Shown: positions 35,550 to 44,505 of the stretch, in pieces | Layout: each line of letters starts with the position of its first letter | Position numbering within the stretch: the first letter of the stretch is position 1 | Source of the DNA: Grimontia indica | GTDB lineage: Bacteria; Pseudomonadota; Gammaproteobacteria; Enterobacterales; Vibrionaceae | Direction of reading: 5' to 3' | Assembly (NCBI RefSeq): GCF_000333895.2 | Contig: NZ_ANFM02000009.1 | Span: 1-64,000 of the forward strand | DNA: 64,000 nucleotides | Notes under the pieces: model-generated | Databases searched by the model: none | The model's input: the letters and a program-made list of their open reading frames with translations, nothing else | What the model was told of the DNA's origin: nothing | Translations under genes and position numbers: made by a program

Positions 35550-35654
35550 GGGCAGTCACAATGAGATTGGAAAGGTGGCGAAGTCTAACAGTGAGTCGCC
35601 AGAAATTGTACGAAAAGCTGTTTGATTTTGTAACGCGGTAGGAGGGGAAGAGAA

Positions 35655-35690
35655 AAGCAGGTACCGAAAAAAGTGGAGATACCTGCTTTT
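35655..35690 (-). terminator. Duplicated terminator with compensatory change
   Basis: AAAGCAGGTA (35655-35664) pairs with TACCTGCTTT (35681-35690). Relative to the parent at 26107-26140 a C-G pair has become T-A, keeping the stem. It may now end the minus-strand VOC transcript or the plus-strand eda transcript. Confidence 0.7.
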
Positions 35691-35775
35691 TGCTATTCCT
35701 GTAAACGGTCTGGCTAGATTGCATTTCGCTTGGCTAGATAGTGATCATCGCTCAAAGCATTCACTTTCAACTGCG

Positions 35776-36174
35776 TTATTGGCCTTCCATATCTACATGC
35801 TGAACGATATCCAATCGGATCCCTGCTGGGTCTTCAACCATAAAGTGGATTTGCCCCCATATCTCCTCTTTAAGCGTCATTGCAATGGGCAAATTCAGCT
35901 CTTTCGCGGCCGCATATGCTTTCGCTGCATCTTGGACTTCCAGAGATACGACGTATCCTTCCGGATTCATAATAGGATGAAGAAACGTCGGTTGGCTGGC
36001 ATGTTCAGGCATTAGAAAGCCAAGCTGAACGCCAGAGCTAGGGGAGACAAGATGCAGGTAAAATGTGTCGTCATAAAATACAGCATTGAACCCAAAAACG
36101 GTTTCATAAAAACGCTTAACGGCTTCGAGCTCTGAAGTCACCATCACCGGGAACATGGCATTAATTTCTATCAT
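35776..36174 (-). CDS. VOC (glyoxalase/bleomycin-resistance) family protein
   Basis: 132 residues with the paired beta-alpha-beta-beta-beta units of the VOC fold: MFPVMVTSELEAVKRFYETVFGF at the start and the second unit ending VEDPAGIRLDIVQHV. AGGAGAG precedes the ATG. Its 3' end directly abuts the dctP remnant, so the island boundary lies here. Probably co-transcribed with the AraC-type regulator upstream (48-base gap). Substrate unknown. Confidence 0.78.
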   Translation of the reverse strand: MIEINAMFPVMVTSELEAVKRFYETVFGFNAVFYDDTFYLHLVSPSSGVQLGFLMPEHASQPTFLHPIMNPEGYVVSLEVQDAAKAYAAAKELNLPIAMTLKEEIWGQIHFMVEDPAGIRLDIVQHVDMEGQ

Positions 36175-36222
36175 AGTTTCTCTCCTGAAAACGAATGTGT
36201 GTTGAACAGAAGTGAGTATGTG

Positions 36223-37038
36223 TTATCGGCGATTCCGACGATTGTATAAAACGGACATTCGCTTAAATTCTTGTGGTGTTAGGCCAGAGAACCTTTTGAA
36301 CTCGCGGATAAAGTGGGATTGGTCGTAATAGTGTGCCGCCCAGGATGATGCGCCTTGGTTTTCTTGAGTCAGCTGTTTAACTGTTTTCTGAAATCTCAAA
36401 ACACTAGAGAAAGACTTTGGGGACATCCCCAAATGAAGTTGTGTCAGCCGCCTTAGCTGTCTAGCGGAAACGCCAAACTCGGCGCATTGCTTATCCGAAA
36501 GTTGAATAACAGATTCAGTATTGTGGAGGCAATAGCGGATGAAGCTAACCAAGCGTCGGTCTATCGAAGGGTACTTCACCTCTCTCAGCAAAGCCGTTCC
36601 AACATATTTGCATCTTTCATTAAACGAGGTAGTGCGTTGAAGACCTTCAAACACCTCCATGAAAACTGATGGCGACACGAGTTCGAGGGATCGCGTATCA
36701 GGTGTTACTGCATCCCACTCCCCGATAGGGTGCGGAATGAGACCTTGATTTGCCAGTACGCGAAATCTGATACCAAAGTAACTGACAGGCCCAGAGAGCG
36801 GGAACTCGATTGAGGAAAGAAAGGGCGAGACGATGACGTTGTCGTCGATATCTCCAACATTAATGATCCAGTCGACGCAATTGTCGGGCATGCTTCGATA
36901 GAAATGCTCGCCGAAGGGAACATCTAACTGCCAAAAGCTATGTATCCAGTGACTCAGAGGAGGAGGAGGCACATAGGCTTTATAAGCGTTTTGAAGAGTG
37001 ACAGACCCTTGTGCAGGTTGATAGTCGATATCAAGCAA
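36223..37038 (-). CDS. AraC-family transcriptional regulator
   Basis: 271 residues, apparent TTG start. N-terminal ~150 residues resemble the DUF6597-type sensor domain (YKAYVPPPPLSHWIHSFWQL...H....PDNCVDWIIN). C-terminal AraC HTH: FGVSARQLRRL.Q..LGMSPKSFSSVLRFQK and YYDQSHFIREFKRFSGLTPQEFKR. It likely controls the VOC gene downstream; a link with the neighbouring biosynthetic cluster is possible but unsupported. Confidence 0.82.
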   Translation of the reverse strand: MLDIDYQPAQGSVTLQNAYKAYVPPPPLSHWIHSFWQLDVPFGEHFYRSMPDNCVDWIINVGDIDDNVIVSPFLSSIEFPLSGPVSYFGIRFRVLANQGLIPHPIGEWDAVTPDTRSLELVSPSVFMEVFEGLQRTTSFNERCKYVGTALLREVKYPSIDRRLVSFIRYCLHNTESVIQLSDKQCAEFGVSARQLRRLTQLHLGMSPKSFSSVLRFQKTVKQLTQENQGASSWAAHYYDQSHFIREFKRFSGLTPQEFKRMSVLYNRRNRR

Positions 37039-37240
37039 TACTCGCTGCCTCTGTTATGAATGTGCTTCATTTTTTATATCACAGGCATTTAGGTTGGGAC
37101 TGCTTTGTCCTGACTTACTTCCGTTTCATCAATAATGTGGGAGATTGCGCTCGATAACCCGGAAGGTGCTGCAATAGTGATTCAATCCATTGAAACTCTT
37201 GCTTGATAAGCATAGACGATGGGAATTCGAGTGAAACCAA

Positions 37241-37263
37241 AGCACCAGCTGATAGCTGGTGCT
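37241..37263 (-). terminator. Hairpin at the end of the biosynthetic operon
   Basis: AGCACCAGCT and AGCTGGTGCT pair perfectly around GAT, 37 bases after the stop of the RND pump gene on the minus strand, followed by TTTGGTTT. Marks the end of the operon starting at the carrier-protein gene. Confidence 0.7.
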
Positions 37264-37299
37264 CAACTAATTTTATTGGTACCCATTTTTCTTTAGTAC

Positions 37300-40200
37300 T
37301 TAACTTACTGTTTTTATTGCTTGCTGGGTAAGAGAAACCTCGGCATCCCCCTCCTGCTTTGTGGATTTTCGAAACAGAAGACCTCGGTACAAAATTTTTG
37401 GCAAGCTCAACATAACCAGAGGAACGAAATAGAGAACGGTGATGAATGAGATGGTCATACAGAACACAATGACCACGGCGATATTGTATTTCGCGACGGC
37501 GCCAAAATTGAACTGAAATATTAGTGGGAGCACGCCGAGGATCAGTGAGAATGAGGTCATAAACACCGCATTGAAGCGCTTTGCACATCCCTGAATGATG
37601 GCTTCTTTCATGGAGGCTTCTTGTCCATTCTCCTTTGCCAGCCTGAGTACTTCATACACCATGATCACGGCTTGCTTGGACGACAAACCCACAGCGGTCA
37701 AAATAGACAGGCGGGTGTAGATGTTGTCACTAAGCCCGAACAAGTCGAGGGCAATATAACCTGAGAAGTAGGTGATAGGTACGGTGGAAACCATGATGAT
37801 GATCGGAGCTACCAGTGAATCAAACAGCACGGTGAGGAGAAGGAAAATCAGAATCAGAGAGAACAGGGTGATCTGAACGTGTTCTGTGACCGATTTAGAA
37901 ATTGAGCGACTCGAACCTAACAACGTAATGTTGTGCTCGGGGACTCCTTTCGAAATCAGAATGTTTTTCAGGGTCTCGATGGCTTCGTATTTATTTGCAC
38001 CCGACAAGGTTATCCCGCGAATTTGAACGCTAGGTAATCCATTGGTTTTATTGATGTCTCTTGGCTCGAAAGAAGGCTCGACCCGTTGAATGGCACTCTT
38101 CATAATTTGGCGGCTGCCATCGTCATACAGTGTGTAGTCATCAACCCAAGTCATTTGAGGCATTGGCGCGGCTCGGTTATAGCTTGACTCGGAAATACCA
38201 AGATAGACTTTCACATTGTCGTTAGCGTGGGGTGTTTTTCCTATGTAATTGGGCTGAGCAAAGGCGGCAATTAATGAAGCAAAGTAGCGATTTTCGGCAC
38301 TGCCATACGTTGATGTATCTACAAGCGTTTCGATATTGAACTGGTTAGAAACGTACTTGGCGTCATGGATAAGAAACTCGTAGAGACCCGTCGCCCGAGC
38401 CTCACCAAGCGCCTTCTCTACTTTTTCCAAAATCTCTTCGGTGTCACTCCCCATCACGGCAATATCAATCGGAAAAGTTGAAGCACCGGGTATGTCTGTC
38501 GGAAGTATGACAAACGAGCGGCTGAGTGTTTCAGATGCCAGCAGTGACGCCAGACTCTCTGATTGTTTGACCAACATATTGTTTCTCTGAGGATTCTCGC
38601 TGAATTGTTGAAGGAGACTATTCAAATCTCCGAACAAGCCCTCAGAAGATGTTTCGTACTCAGGCTCTTTCAGACGCACGTAGTGAGTGATCATGTTGCT
38701 GTCTGGCACACCTGTGACATAGTTTGTCGATTCAACCCAAGGCAGACTTAGTACTTTCTCGGTCAGGGCGTTCGCTTGCTGCTGCACCTCGATAGATGTC
38801 GCATTTGGACTCACTTCGCTCAGTACCATCAGTAAGCGCTTGTCTTCTGGCGGCGCGACTTCATTGTTTGTGTTCTGCCAAGAAAGGTAACCGAAGGCCA
38901 GAATACCTAGCAATGCAAAGGCCATCGTCGCACGAAAACCGCGGCTTTCCGCAAACCAAACGAGTGAATGACGATAACTGCGCATGACCGGGTTTTGGTA
39001 AGGCGCAGACTTTCCATTTTCGTTTCGGACGAATTGGGAGGGCAAGAGCTTGGGAGTGACCAGCACAGAAACAAACAGCGAGCAGAGTAGTGCAATTGAA
39101 ATGGACAAACCAAACTCCTTGCTGACAACACTGTAATCTGCACTGGAGAAGATGTAAGGCAAGTAGACAACAACCAGTGTGAGGGTGATGGCGACCAACA
39201 CCATCATGATGGCTCTGAGATTGTTAAGTTGACGGTTCCCCGCTCTCGTTTTGTCTGACCCCTGATTTTGAAGATAGTCTGTGACCACAATAGAGTCATC
39301 AACCACCAAACCGATAGCGATAATCAATGCAGTGATCGTAATGAGGTTTATTGAATCCAGTGACACTGAAAAGAAAGCGAAGGCCAGCAGCAATGAAAGA
39401 GGAATGGAAAGCGAAATAGCAAGGGCTGATGCTGCGGAACGTGTAGTGAAATACACAATCAAACAAGTGACGACGACGGAAAGGATAATGGATATCAACG
39501 TCTCCTTAATAGAGCCGTAAAGCATCACCGTGCTGTCCATGATTTCCTGTGCCTTTAAATCAGGCTCGTTCTGCAAGAATGTGGTGATCATTTGCTTCAC
39601 GTCACCGGCGACAGAGAGCGGGTTGTCTCTTCCATCAAAAGTCGCCAGAAGTACAACGCCATCTTTATCATTGAATTGTGCCTTAACCCTTGTGTACTCG
39701 TTATCTACACGGAAATTGGCGATATCAGAGAGGGTATGAATTCCTTCAGAATGGCTGTCTTCAATACGCAGTGTCGCCATCTTCTGAATGCCGTTGTTTA
39801 CCTCTTTATGATGGAAAATCTCGTAATTCTCGCCATCAACCAGATAGCTGGCAGGCTGGGTAAACGCATTGCGTACTGCGTCATAAACCTGATTTAAAGC
39901 GAGGCCAGATGCATTGAGTTTGTCCTGACCGATATCGATGTAAATGGCATCACTTGGGCCATACAAGGCAACAGACTGGATACCTGGCAAGCTGCGGAGG
40001 ATAGGTGTGATTTCAGTTTCCAGCAGTCGGCTCACCAGTGCATCTGAGCGAGATGAAGAAGTAAACACGTAACCCAGGTCAGGTGCATAATCGCCGTCAT
40101 CGAGGCCAGAGGTCAGCTCATCCAGATTGTTTTGAACCATAGTACTGTTCGTCAGCGCATTACTGATGTCTCTTGCAACGGCATCAATATCCACGCTCTT

Positions 40201-40497
40201 GTCGAACTTTCCGGTGACGCGAAGGGTGTTGTTTCCAACCGTTAGACGGGTGTATTCGAGCCCGTCCTGGGATGCAAAAATATCTTCAATATCGCTGGCA
40301 ACGTGTGTGGCGATGTATTTGGCAGGCTTATCGAAAAACTGCGCAGAGACAAAAATACTGCTGCTGCGCGAGTAAGGGAAAGAGGTGAGAGTGGCGAACT
40401 TCAGCGCTGCCAAACCACAGAGGGTGATGAGCAACATCAAAATGATGTAACCCATCTTTGAGTCAAAATACCGTTGTAGCGGTGATTGCGCCTTCAT
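37300..40497 (-). CDS. RND-family efflux permease
   Basis: 1065 residues, 12 membrane helices with two large periplasmic loops, the AcrB-type layout. The proton-relay Asp pair is in AIGLVVDDSIVV (helix 4) and the relay Lys in GLSSKQAVIMV (helix 10). Family role: proton-driven export of lipophilic compounds through a tripartite pump; the adaptor is encoded just upstream, overlapping by four bases. Last gene of the biosynthetic operon, so it probably exports the cluster product and gives self-protection. No outer-membrane factor gene is present; a chromosomal TolC would be needed. Confidence 0.92.
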   Translation of the reverse strand: MKAQSPLQRYFDSKMGYIILMLLITLCGLAALKFATLTSFPYSRSSSIFVSAQFFDKPAKYIATHVASDIEDIFASQDGLEYTRLTVGNNTLRVTGKFDKSVDIDAVARDISNALTNSTMVQNNLDELTSGLDDGDYAPDLGYVFTSSSRSDALVSRLLETEITPILRSLPGIQSVALYGPSDAIYIDIGQDKLNASGLALNQVYDAVRNAFTQPASYLVDGENYEIFHHKEVNNGIQKMATLRIEDSHSEGIHTLSDIANFRVDNEYTRVKAQFNDKDGVVLLATFDGRDNPLSVAGDVKQMITTFLQNEPDLKAQEIMDSTVMLYGSIKETLISIILSVVVTCLIVYFTTRSAASALAISLSIPLSLLLAFAFFSVSLDSINLITITALIIAIGLVVDDSIVVTDYLQNQGSDKTRAGNRQLNNLRAIMMVLVAITLTLVVVYLPYIFSSADYSVVSKEFGLSISIALLCSLFVSVLVTPKLLPSQFVRNENGKSAPYQNPVMRSYRHSLVWFAESRGFRATMAFALLGILAFGYLSWQNTNNEVAPPEDKRLLMVLSEVSPNATSIEVQQQANALTEKVLSLPWVESTNYVTGVPDSNMITHYVRLKEPEYETSSEGLFGDLNSLLQQFSENPQRNNMLVKQSESLASLLASETLSRSFVILPTDIPGASTFPIDIAVMGSDTEEILEKVEKALGEARATGLYEFLIHDAKYVSNQFNIETLVDTSTYGSAENRYFASLIAAFAQPNYIGKTPHANDNVKVYLGISESSYNRAAPMPQMTWVDDYTLYDDGSRQIMKSAIQRVEPSFEPRDINKTNGLPSVQIRGITLSGANKYEAIETLKNILISKGVPEHNITLLGSSRSISKSVTEHVQITLFSLILIFLLLTVLFDSLVAPIIIMVSTVPITYFSGYIALDLFGLSDNIYTRLSILTAVGLSSKQAVIMVYEVLRLAKENGQEASMKEAIIQGCAKRFNAVFMTSFSLILGVLPLIFQFNFGAVAKYNIAVVIVFCMTISFITVLYFVPLVMLSLPKILYRGLLFRKSTKQEGDAEVSLTQQAIKTVS

Positions 40498-41609
40498 CGA
40501 ACCATCCCCACTAGTTGTTGAGTGTCATTGTTGTCAGCTTTGGGCTGAGGTTTTACGCGCACAAGTTCGTTATCGAGTAGCTTAAAAGAGCCCGCTGTCG
40601 CAATGCGATCACCTGCGCTTAAACCGCTTTCCACTTCCAATATGCCATCGTCATACCAATGCACCTGAACATAAGCCTTGTTGACACGTCGACCTTTGAG
40701 TTTGAAAACATAAAATCCCTTGTAATCGAGATGAACATATTTGTTCTCGAGGAAAATCCCTTGCTCAGACTGGTAGAAGGGCAGGCTGGCTGTGCAGCGC
40801 TGGAATAGTGAACGGTTGGACATTGCTTTGACGTTGTCATTACCTTCATATGTATGGCTGACATTGCCGTAAAGCTTCACAAACTCGCCATTGTCTTCCG
40901 GCTCGAAGTGGCTGTAGTTGGCCATTGCCATCTGTCTTCTATCGTCAACGGATTGAAGTGGAATTTCGTTTTCCAAGGCCAACGACGAGAAAATGTGCAG
41001 CGGGATACGGGACGTAAACTCGAACGAACTGTTGCTGTAAAACGTAAGAACAGATACGCCAGGCACCACTCGGTCGTGCATTTTTACGCTTGGCGTTTCG
41101 AACACACCATCTTCCGGCGCATAAAACTTGAAGGATTTAAATAAAGCGGTTTGGTAGTCCACCTCTGCCCGGAGGTTATCCACTTCCAGTTGGAGTTGGT
41201 CCATCTCTTGTCTGGATTGCTTCACACTAAGCGAGCGGTAACGCTTGAGGTTGAGTGCCGCCAAGCGCAGATTGTTCTTCGCGACTTGATAGGCGTAGCG
41301 AACCGACTCATTTTCGATTTCTAACAATAACTCGCCCTTTTTCACCTGGTGTCCGCCTTTGCGCACATAAATCACTTCGCCTTCCACTTTTGGTGCGATG
41401 TGATAGATGTGTTGGGGCGCAATCATGCATGACGATTGATAAACCTTGTGACGTTGTTGCTGACGAACTGTCAGACTTTCAACTGTTTTAAGTTGGAAGC
41501 CAGCAGGTATCTCCGTCTCCGAGGTTTTCTTTTTTACACCAGCCAGCGCATCAGAAGCGGTAGAGGCCAGCACTAACAAAGGAAGAAAAAGGGCGAGTTT
41601 ATTGTTCAT
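40494..41609 (-). CDS. RND periplasmic adaptor protein (MFP)
   Basis: 371 residues with a signal peptide (about residues 1-23). A split lipoyl domain (PKVEGEVIYVRKGGHQVKKGELLLEIE... and FYAPEDGVFE) flanks a short alpha-hairpin (YRSLSVKQSRQEMDQLQLEVDNLRAEVD). The C-terminal barrel ends in a VESGLSAGDRIATAGSFKL-like membrane-proximal segment. Unusual sequence compared with common AcrA-like adaptors, as if co-evolved with this pump. Starts four bases within the upstream ligase gene. Confidence 0.85.
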   Translation of the reverse strand: MNNKLALFLPLLVLASTASDALAGVKKKTSETEIPAGFQLKTVESLTVRQQQRHKVYQSSCMIAPQHIYHIAPKVEGEVIYVRKGGHQVKKGELLLEIENESVRYAYQVAKNNLRLAALNLKRYRSLSVKQSRQEMDQLQLEVDNLRAEVDYQTALFKSFKFYAPEDGVFETPSVKMHDRVVPGVSVLTFYSNSSFEFTSRIPLHIFSSLALENEIPLQSVDDRRQMAMANYSHFEPEDNGEFVKLYGNVSHTYEGNDNVKAMSNRSLFQRCTASLPFYQSEQGIFLENKYVHLDYKGFYVFKLKGRRVNKAYVQVHWYDDGILEVESGLSAGDRIATAGSFKLLDNELVRVKPQPKADNNDTQQLVGMVR

Positions 41610-43195
41610 AGTGTTTCCGCTACCTGTCGTTGTGGTTCACGGGATACAGGCTCTGGCATACGCAGGCCCTCGTATTTACCTTGCTTGAGGTATTGCTTGT
41701 TGTGCTTTCCGTTGTCGTTGATAGGAATGTCAATCAAGCGCTCAATCCGTTTTGGCAAGTGGGAAGAGAGGGCTGAGCGTTTCTGCAGACGTTCACGCAC
41801 TGCTTCGTCGGATAAGGTTTTGCCGATTTCTTCGACGATAAATGCAGTAATGTCGAGGGATTTTGCATCCACCAAAATACAGGCATCTCGGATTTCAGGT
41901 TGAGACTTCAACCACTGCTCATGTTCTTTGCAGGAGTACTTCAAACCATCAATCTTGAACACTTCATCTTTACGCCCGCTGAGATACAGGTAACCATCGC
42001 TATCCATACGGCCATAATCACCGGTGGCGAGTTTCTTCTGGCGGTCATTTTCATCAAAGAAGATGGCTTTGCGCGTTGCTTCAGGATTGTCGAGGTATTC
42101 CGTCATGACGTGCGGGCCGGACACCACAATCTGACCTTCTTCACCATAGGGAACGGGTTGGTTGTTATCATCTAAGATCTCGATGCGTGTGCCGGGAATG
42201 GCAACGCCAACACTTTCCGGTTTGTTGGCATATTCATCAGGGTGAAGCCAAGTGGTGCGTTTGCACTCAGTCAGGCCATACATAGAGAAGAAGCGGCAGT
42301 TTGGAAAAACAGCCTGCATGTAATCGACTTCTCCACGGTGGATAGCTTCACCTGTGTTAGTGATTGTGGTGACAGACTCGAACTGACTCTTGCTGCCAAA
42401 CTGCTTGATGAGACGGGCCATGGAGGGAACGATAGGGAAGTGTGTGGCGGATATCTTCTGGATCTCCATCAGATTTTTCTGGGGGATCATGAACGAAGAG
42501 GTCAGGTAAGTGCGGCAACCTGTGAACAGTGGGAAAAGGATCTGATAAAAACCGTAGTCAAAGTTCAATGGCAACGCATTGTAAATCACATCATCACTGT
42601 CGACTTCCAGATACTCGGTGATCGACTGGGCGGCAAAACTGACATTGCCATAGCTCAGCGCTACGCCTTTCGAACGGCCAGTTGAACCGGAAGTGAAGAA
42701 CACCAGGCCAATGTCGGTGGCTACCGGGGCACGCTGACGTTGTTGCGAAGAAACCTGAGTGTCATTAACACCGGTTGCGCGGTCATTGCGAAGCCAGGCT
42801 TGCGCATTGAACGCTTCTGTTTCGGCATCACGATAGTAACCAAACTGATACTGAGCGTTTTGAGCATGCTCAGGGGCGATGAGCAAAAGGTCGGCTTCGT
42901 ACTGGTCGATAATCGACTGGTTTTTCACCTTGTCAGCACGCGCGTCAATATTGGCAAATAATACGCCGAGCTTGTTGGCAGCCAGTAGAAGCGGCATGGT
43001 GTTGATACCGCGACCGGCGACGTACAGCAATCTGTCACCCAATCCCAATCCGAGTGCTGATAGCGCGTTGGCATAGTCATCGGCTTTTTCCCGAAGGGTG
43101 GTAAACGTCCAGTCGTGTTGCGAATCACTCAAACAAATCTTGTTCGGATAGCGTTGCTGGATATCGATCAATTGGTGGTACAGCGTCGTTTTCAT
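41606..43195 (-). CDS. Acyl/aminoacyl-AMP ligase 3 (ANL superfamily)
   Basis: 529 residues. AMP-binding motifs: FFTSGSTGRSKGVALS (A3), MYGLTECK (A5), TGDYGRMD (A7), YLSGRKDEVFKIDGLK (A8) and the catalytic Lys in NDNGKHNKQYL (A10). It would activate a carboxylic acid and pass it to the carrier protein of the same operon (inference). The third ANL enzyme of the cluster and the only one in the downstream operon. ATGA overlaps join it to genes on both sides. Confidence 0.88.
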   Translation of the reverse strand: MKTTLYHQLIDIQQRYPNKICLSDSQHDWTFTTLREKADDYANALSALGLGLGDRLLYVAGRGINTMPLLLAANKLGVLFANIDARADKVKNQSIIDQYEADLLLIAPEHAQNAQYQFGYYRDAETEAFNAQAWLRNDRATGVNDTQVSSQQRQRAPVATDIGLVFFTSGSTGRSKGVALSYGNVSFAAQSITEYLEVDSDDVIYNALPLNFDYGFYQILFPLFTGCRTYLTSSFMIPQKNLMEIQKISATHFPIVPSMARLIKQFGSKSQFESVTTITNTGEAIHRGEVDYMQAVFPNCRFFSMYGLTECKRTTWLHPDEYANKPESVGVAIPGTRIEILDDNNQPVPYGEEGQIVVSGPHVMTEYLDNPEATRKAIFFDENDRQKKLATGDYGRMDSDGYLYLSGRKDEVFKIDGLKYSCKEHEQWLKSQPEIRDACILVDAKSLDITAFIVEEIGKTLSDEAVRERLQKRSALSSHLPKRIERLIDIPINDNGKHNKQYLKQGKYEGLRMPEPVSREPQRQVAETL

Positions 43196-44505
43196 AAGGT
43201 CACACTCTGCATTTTTTGCATCAAATGGTATTCATAGCGAGAACGTCCGATCTCAAACAGGATGAAGATGGCAGACGCGAAGAACGCTACAGCGAGTAAG
43301 GTGTATAGTTCGGTGCTGGTGGTGCAGTAAGGGCGCACCAGTTCTATCAGTACAACTTCGCCGCCGAGATAGAGGAAGTTGTAGATAAAGGCACGGCGGG
43401 AGCGGAACGTTTGCTCCATGAACACTGTCATGCCGACGTAGGTAGAAAGCACCAGAAGTGCGGGTGCAATGATGCGGAGATATTCGGCACACTCAGCAGC
43501 AACGCTGGGCTCATTGATCAGCCATTGCGCAATCTGCTCACTGAAAATGAATACCGCCAGCAGTACCGGGATCTGATAAAGCAGTGAGTGAGTGACAAAC
43601 TGCGTCACACTGTTTTTCAGCATGCTGTAATCATATTCCGCTGAGTGCTTGTTGAAGCGGATTGCCTGACTGACGCCGACGGCAATAGACAGCATGATGA
43701 TGATGTTCTGCACGCGGGAGTATAGCGGGAATGCAGAAGCAGCAGCATCACTGTATTGAAGCAGCACGTAGGTGATGTAGAACAACCAGGCAATCAGCAG
43801 CAGATAACTCGAGAAAATGGGTACAACAATGGTGAGTAACTGCTTGAATTGAGACCGCATCGCACCGAAGTAATGCATCACCCGGGGAGCCAGTAATTCG
43901 CGCAGTGTAGGTGATAGCGTTAACGCAATCGCCATCGACGCAATGGTTGAGCACACTGCTGCGTAGGGCATCGACATAACGCCGTGACCTTGCTTGGCAA
44001 ACAGGTAAATCAAGCTCAGTTGCAGCACATTGGCGATAACGACAATGCTGGTGGCGGTAGCGTTTTTCTCTTTTGCGAACAGACAGGTCGTGAGAACGGA
44101 AGAGAAGGTAATGAGCATGAATGCCCCTGCCATTGCCGTCAGCAAATCGACAAAATCGAGGTAGGTGACAATTGGCAAGTCAAAGTAGGGACGAAGCATA
44201 GGAAGGACTCCCCATGCTATCGCTGACAATACGCCAAACACACCCACAGCCATCGCCAACAGGGTAGCGAGTGCTCCATGAACCTCGTTCGACTTTGTAT
44301 CCTCGTGACTGGATACCACAGGGAGTGCCCCAGCCCTCAACGCATCTGACAGGGAAGAAAGGGTAAAACCGAACGGCATAAAGACCGTCAGGATCAACAG
44401 CGCCCGCTGGTCTTCCTGGCAGATAATCCACACCGCCAACAATTGCGTGACGAAAGTCGATGACGAGGAGGCAAAGATGGAGAGGGTTGAGACGATCTGT
44501 TTCAT
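43192..44505 (-). CDS. MATE/MOP-type flippase or exporter
   Basis: 437 residues from ATG 44505, whose RBS GGAGAGG lies inside the upstream gene; the ATG overlaps that gene's stop. About 12 hydrophobic helices in two similar halves, as in MATE and polysaccharide-flippase proteins. No signature precise enough to choose between drug/sodium antiport and lipid-linked substrate flipping. In a cluster with acyl-loading enzymes, moving a lipidated intermediate or the product across the inner membrane, ahead of the RND pump, is plausible. Confidence 0.78.
   Translation of the reverse strand: MKQIVSTLSIFASSSSTFVTQLLAVWIICQEDQRALLILTVFMPFGFTLSSLSDALRAGALPVVSSHEDTKSNEVHGALATLLAMAVGVFGVLSAIAWGVLPMLRPYFDLPIVTYLDFVDLLTAMAGAFMLITFSSVLTTCLFAKEKNATATSIVVIANVLQLSLIYLFAKQGHGVMSMPYAAVCSTIASMAIALTLSPTLRELLAPRVMHYFGAMRSQFKQLLTIVVPIFSSYLLLIAWLFYITYVLLQYSDAAASAFPLYSRVQNIIIMLSIAVGVSQAIRFNKHSAEYDYSMLKNSVTQFVTHSLLYQIPVLLAVFIFSEQIAQWLINEPSVAAECAEYLRIIAPALLVLSTYVGMTVFMEQTFRSRRAFIYNFLYLGGEVVLIELVRPYCTTSTELYTLLAVAFFASAIFILFEIGRSRYEYHLMQKMQSVTL

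Larger units (their letters stand above)
35389..35775. repeat. Right, decayed copy of the rhlE-dctP junction
   Basis: Continues from the rhlE fragment through the intergenic region and terminator into two pieces of the dctP 3' end (about 35695-35715 matching ~26155-26174, and about 35716-35775 matching ~26262-26315), with ~85 bases between them deleted. Same orientation as the left copy at 25840-26315. This fills the 407-bp gap after eda. Confidence 0.82.
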
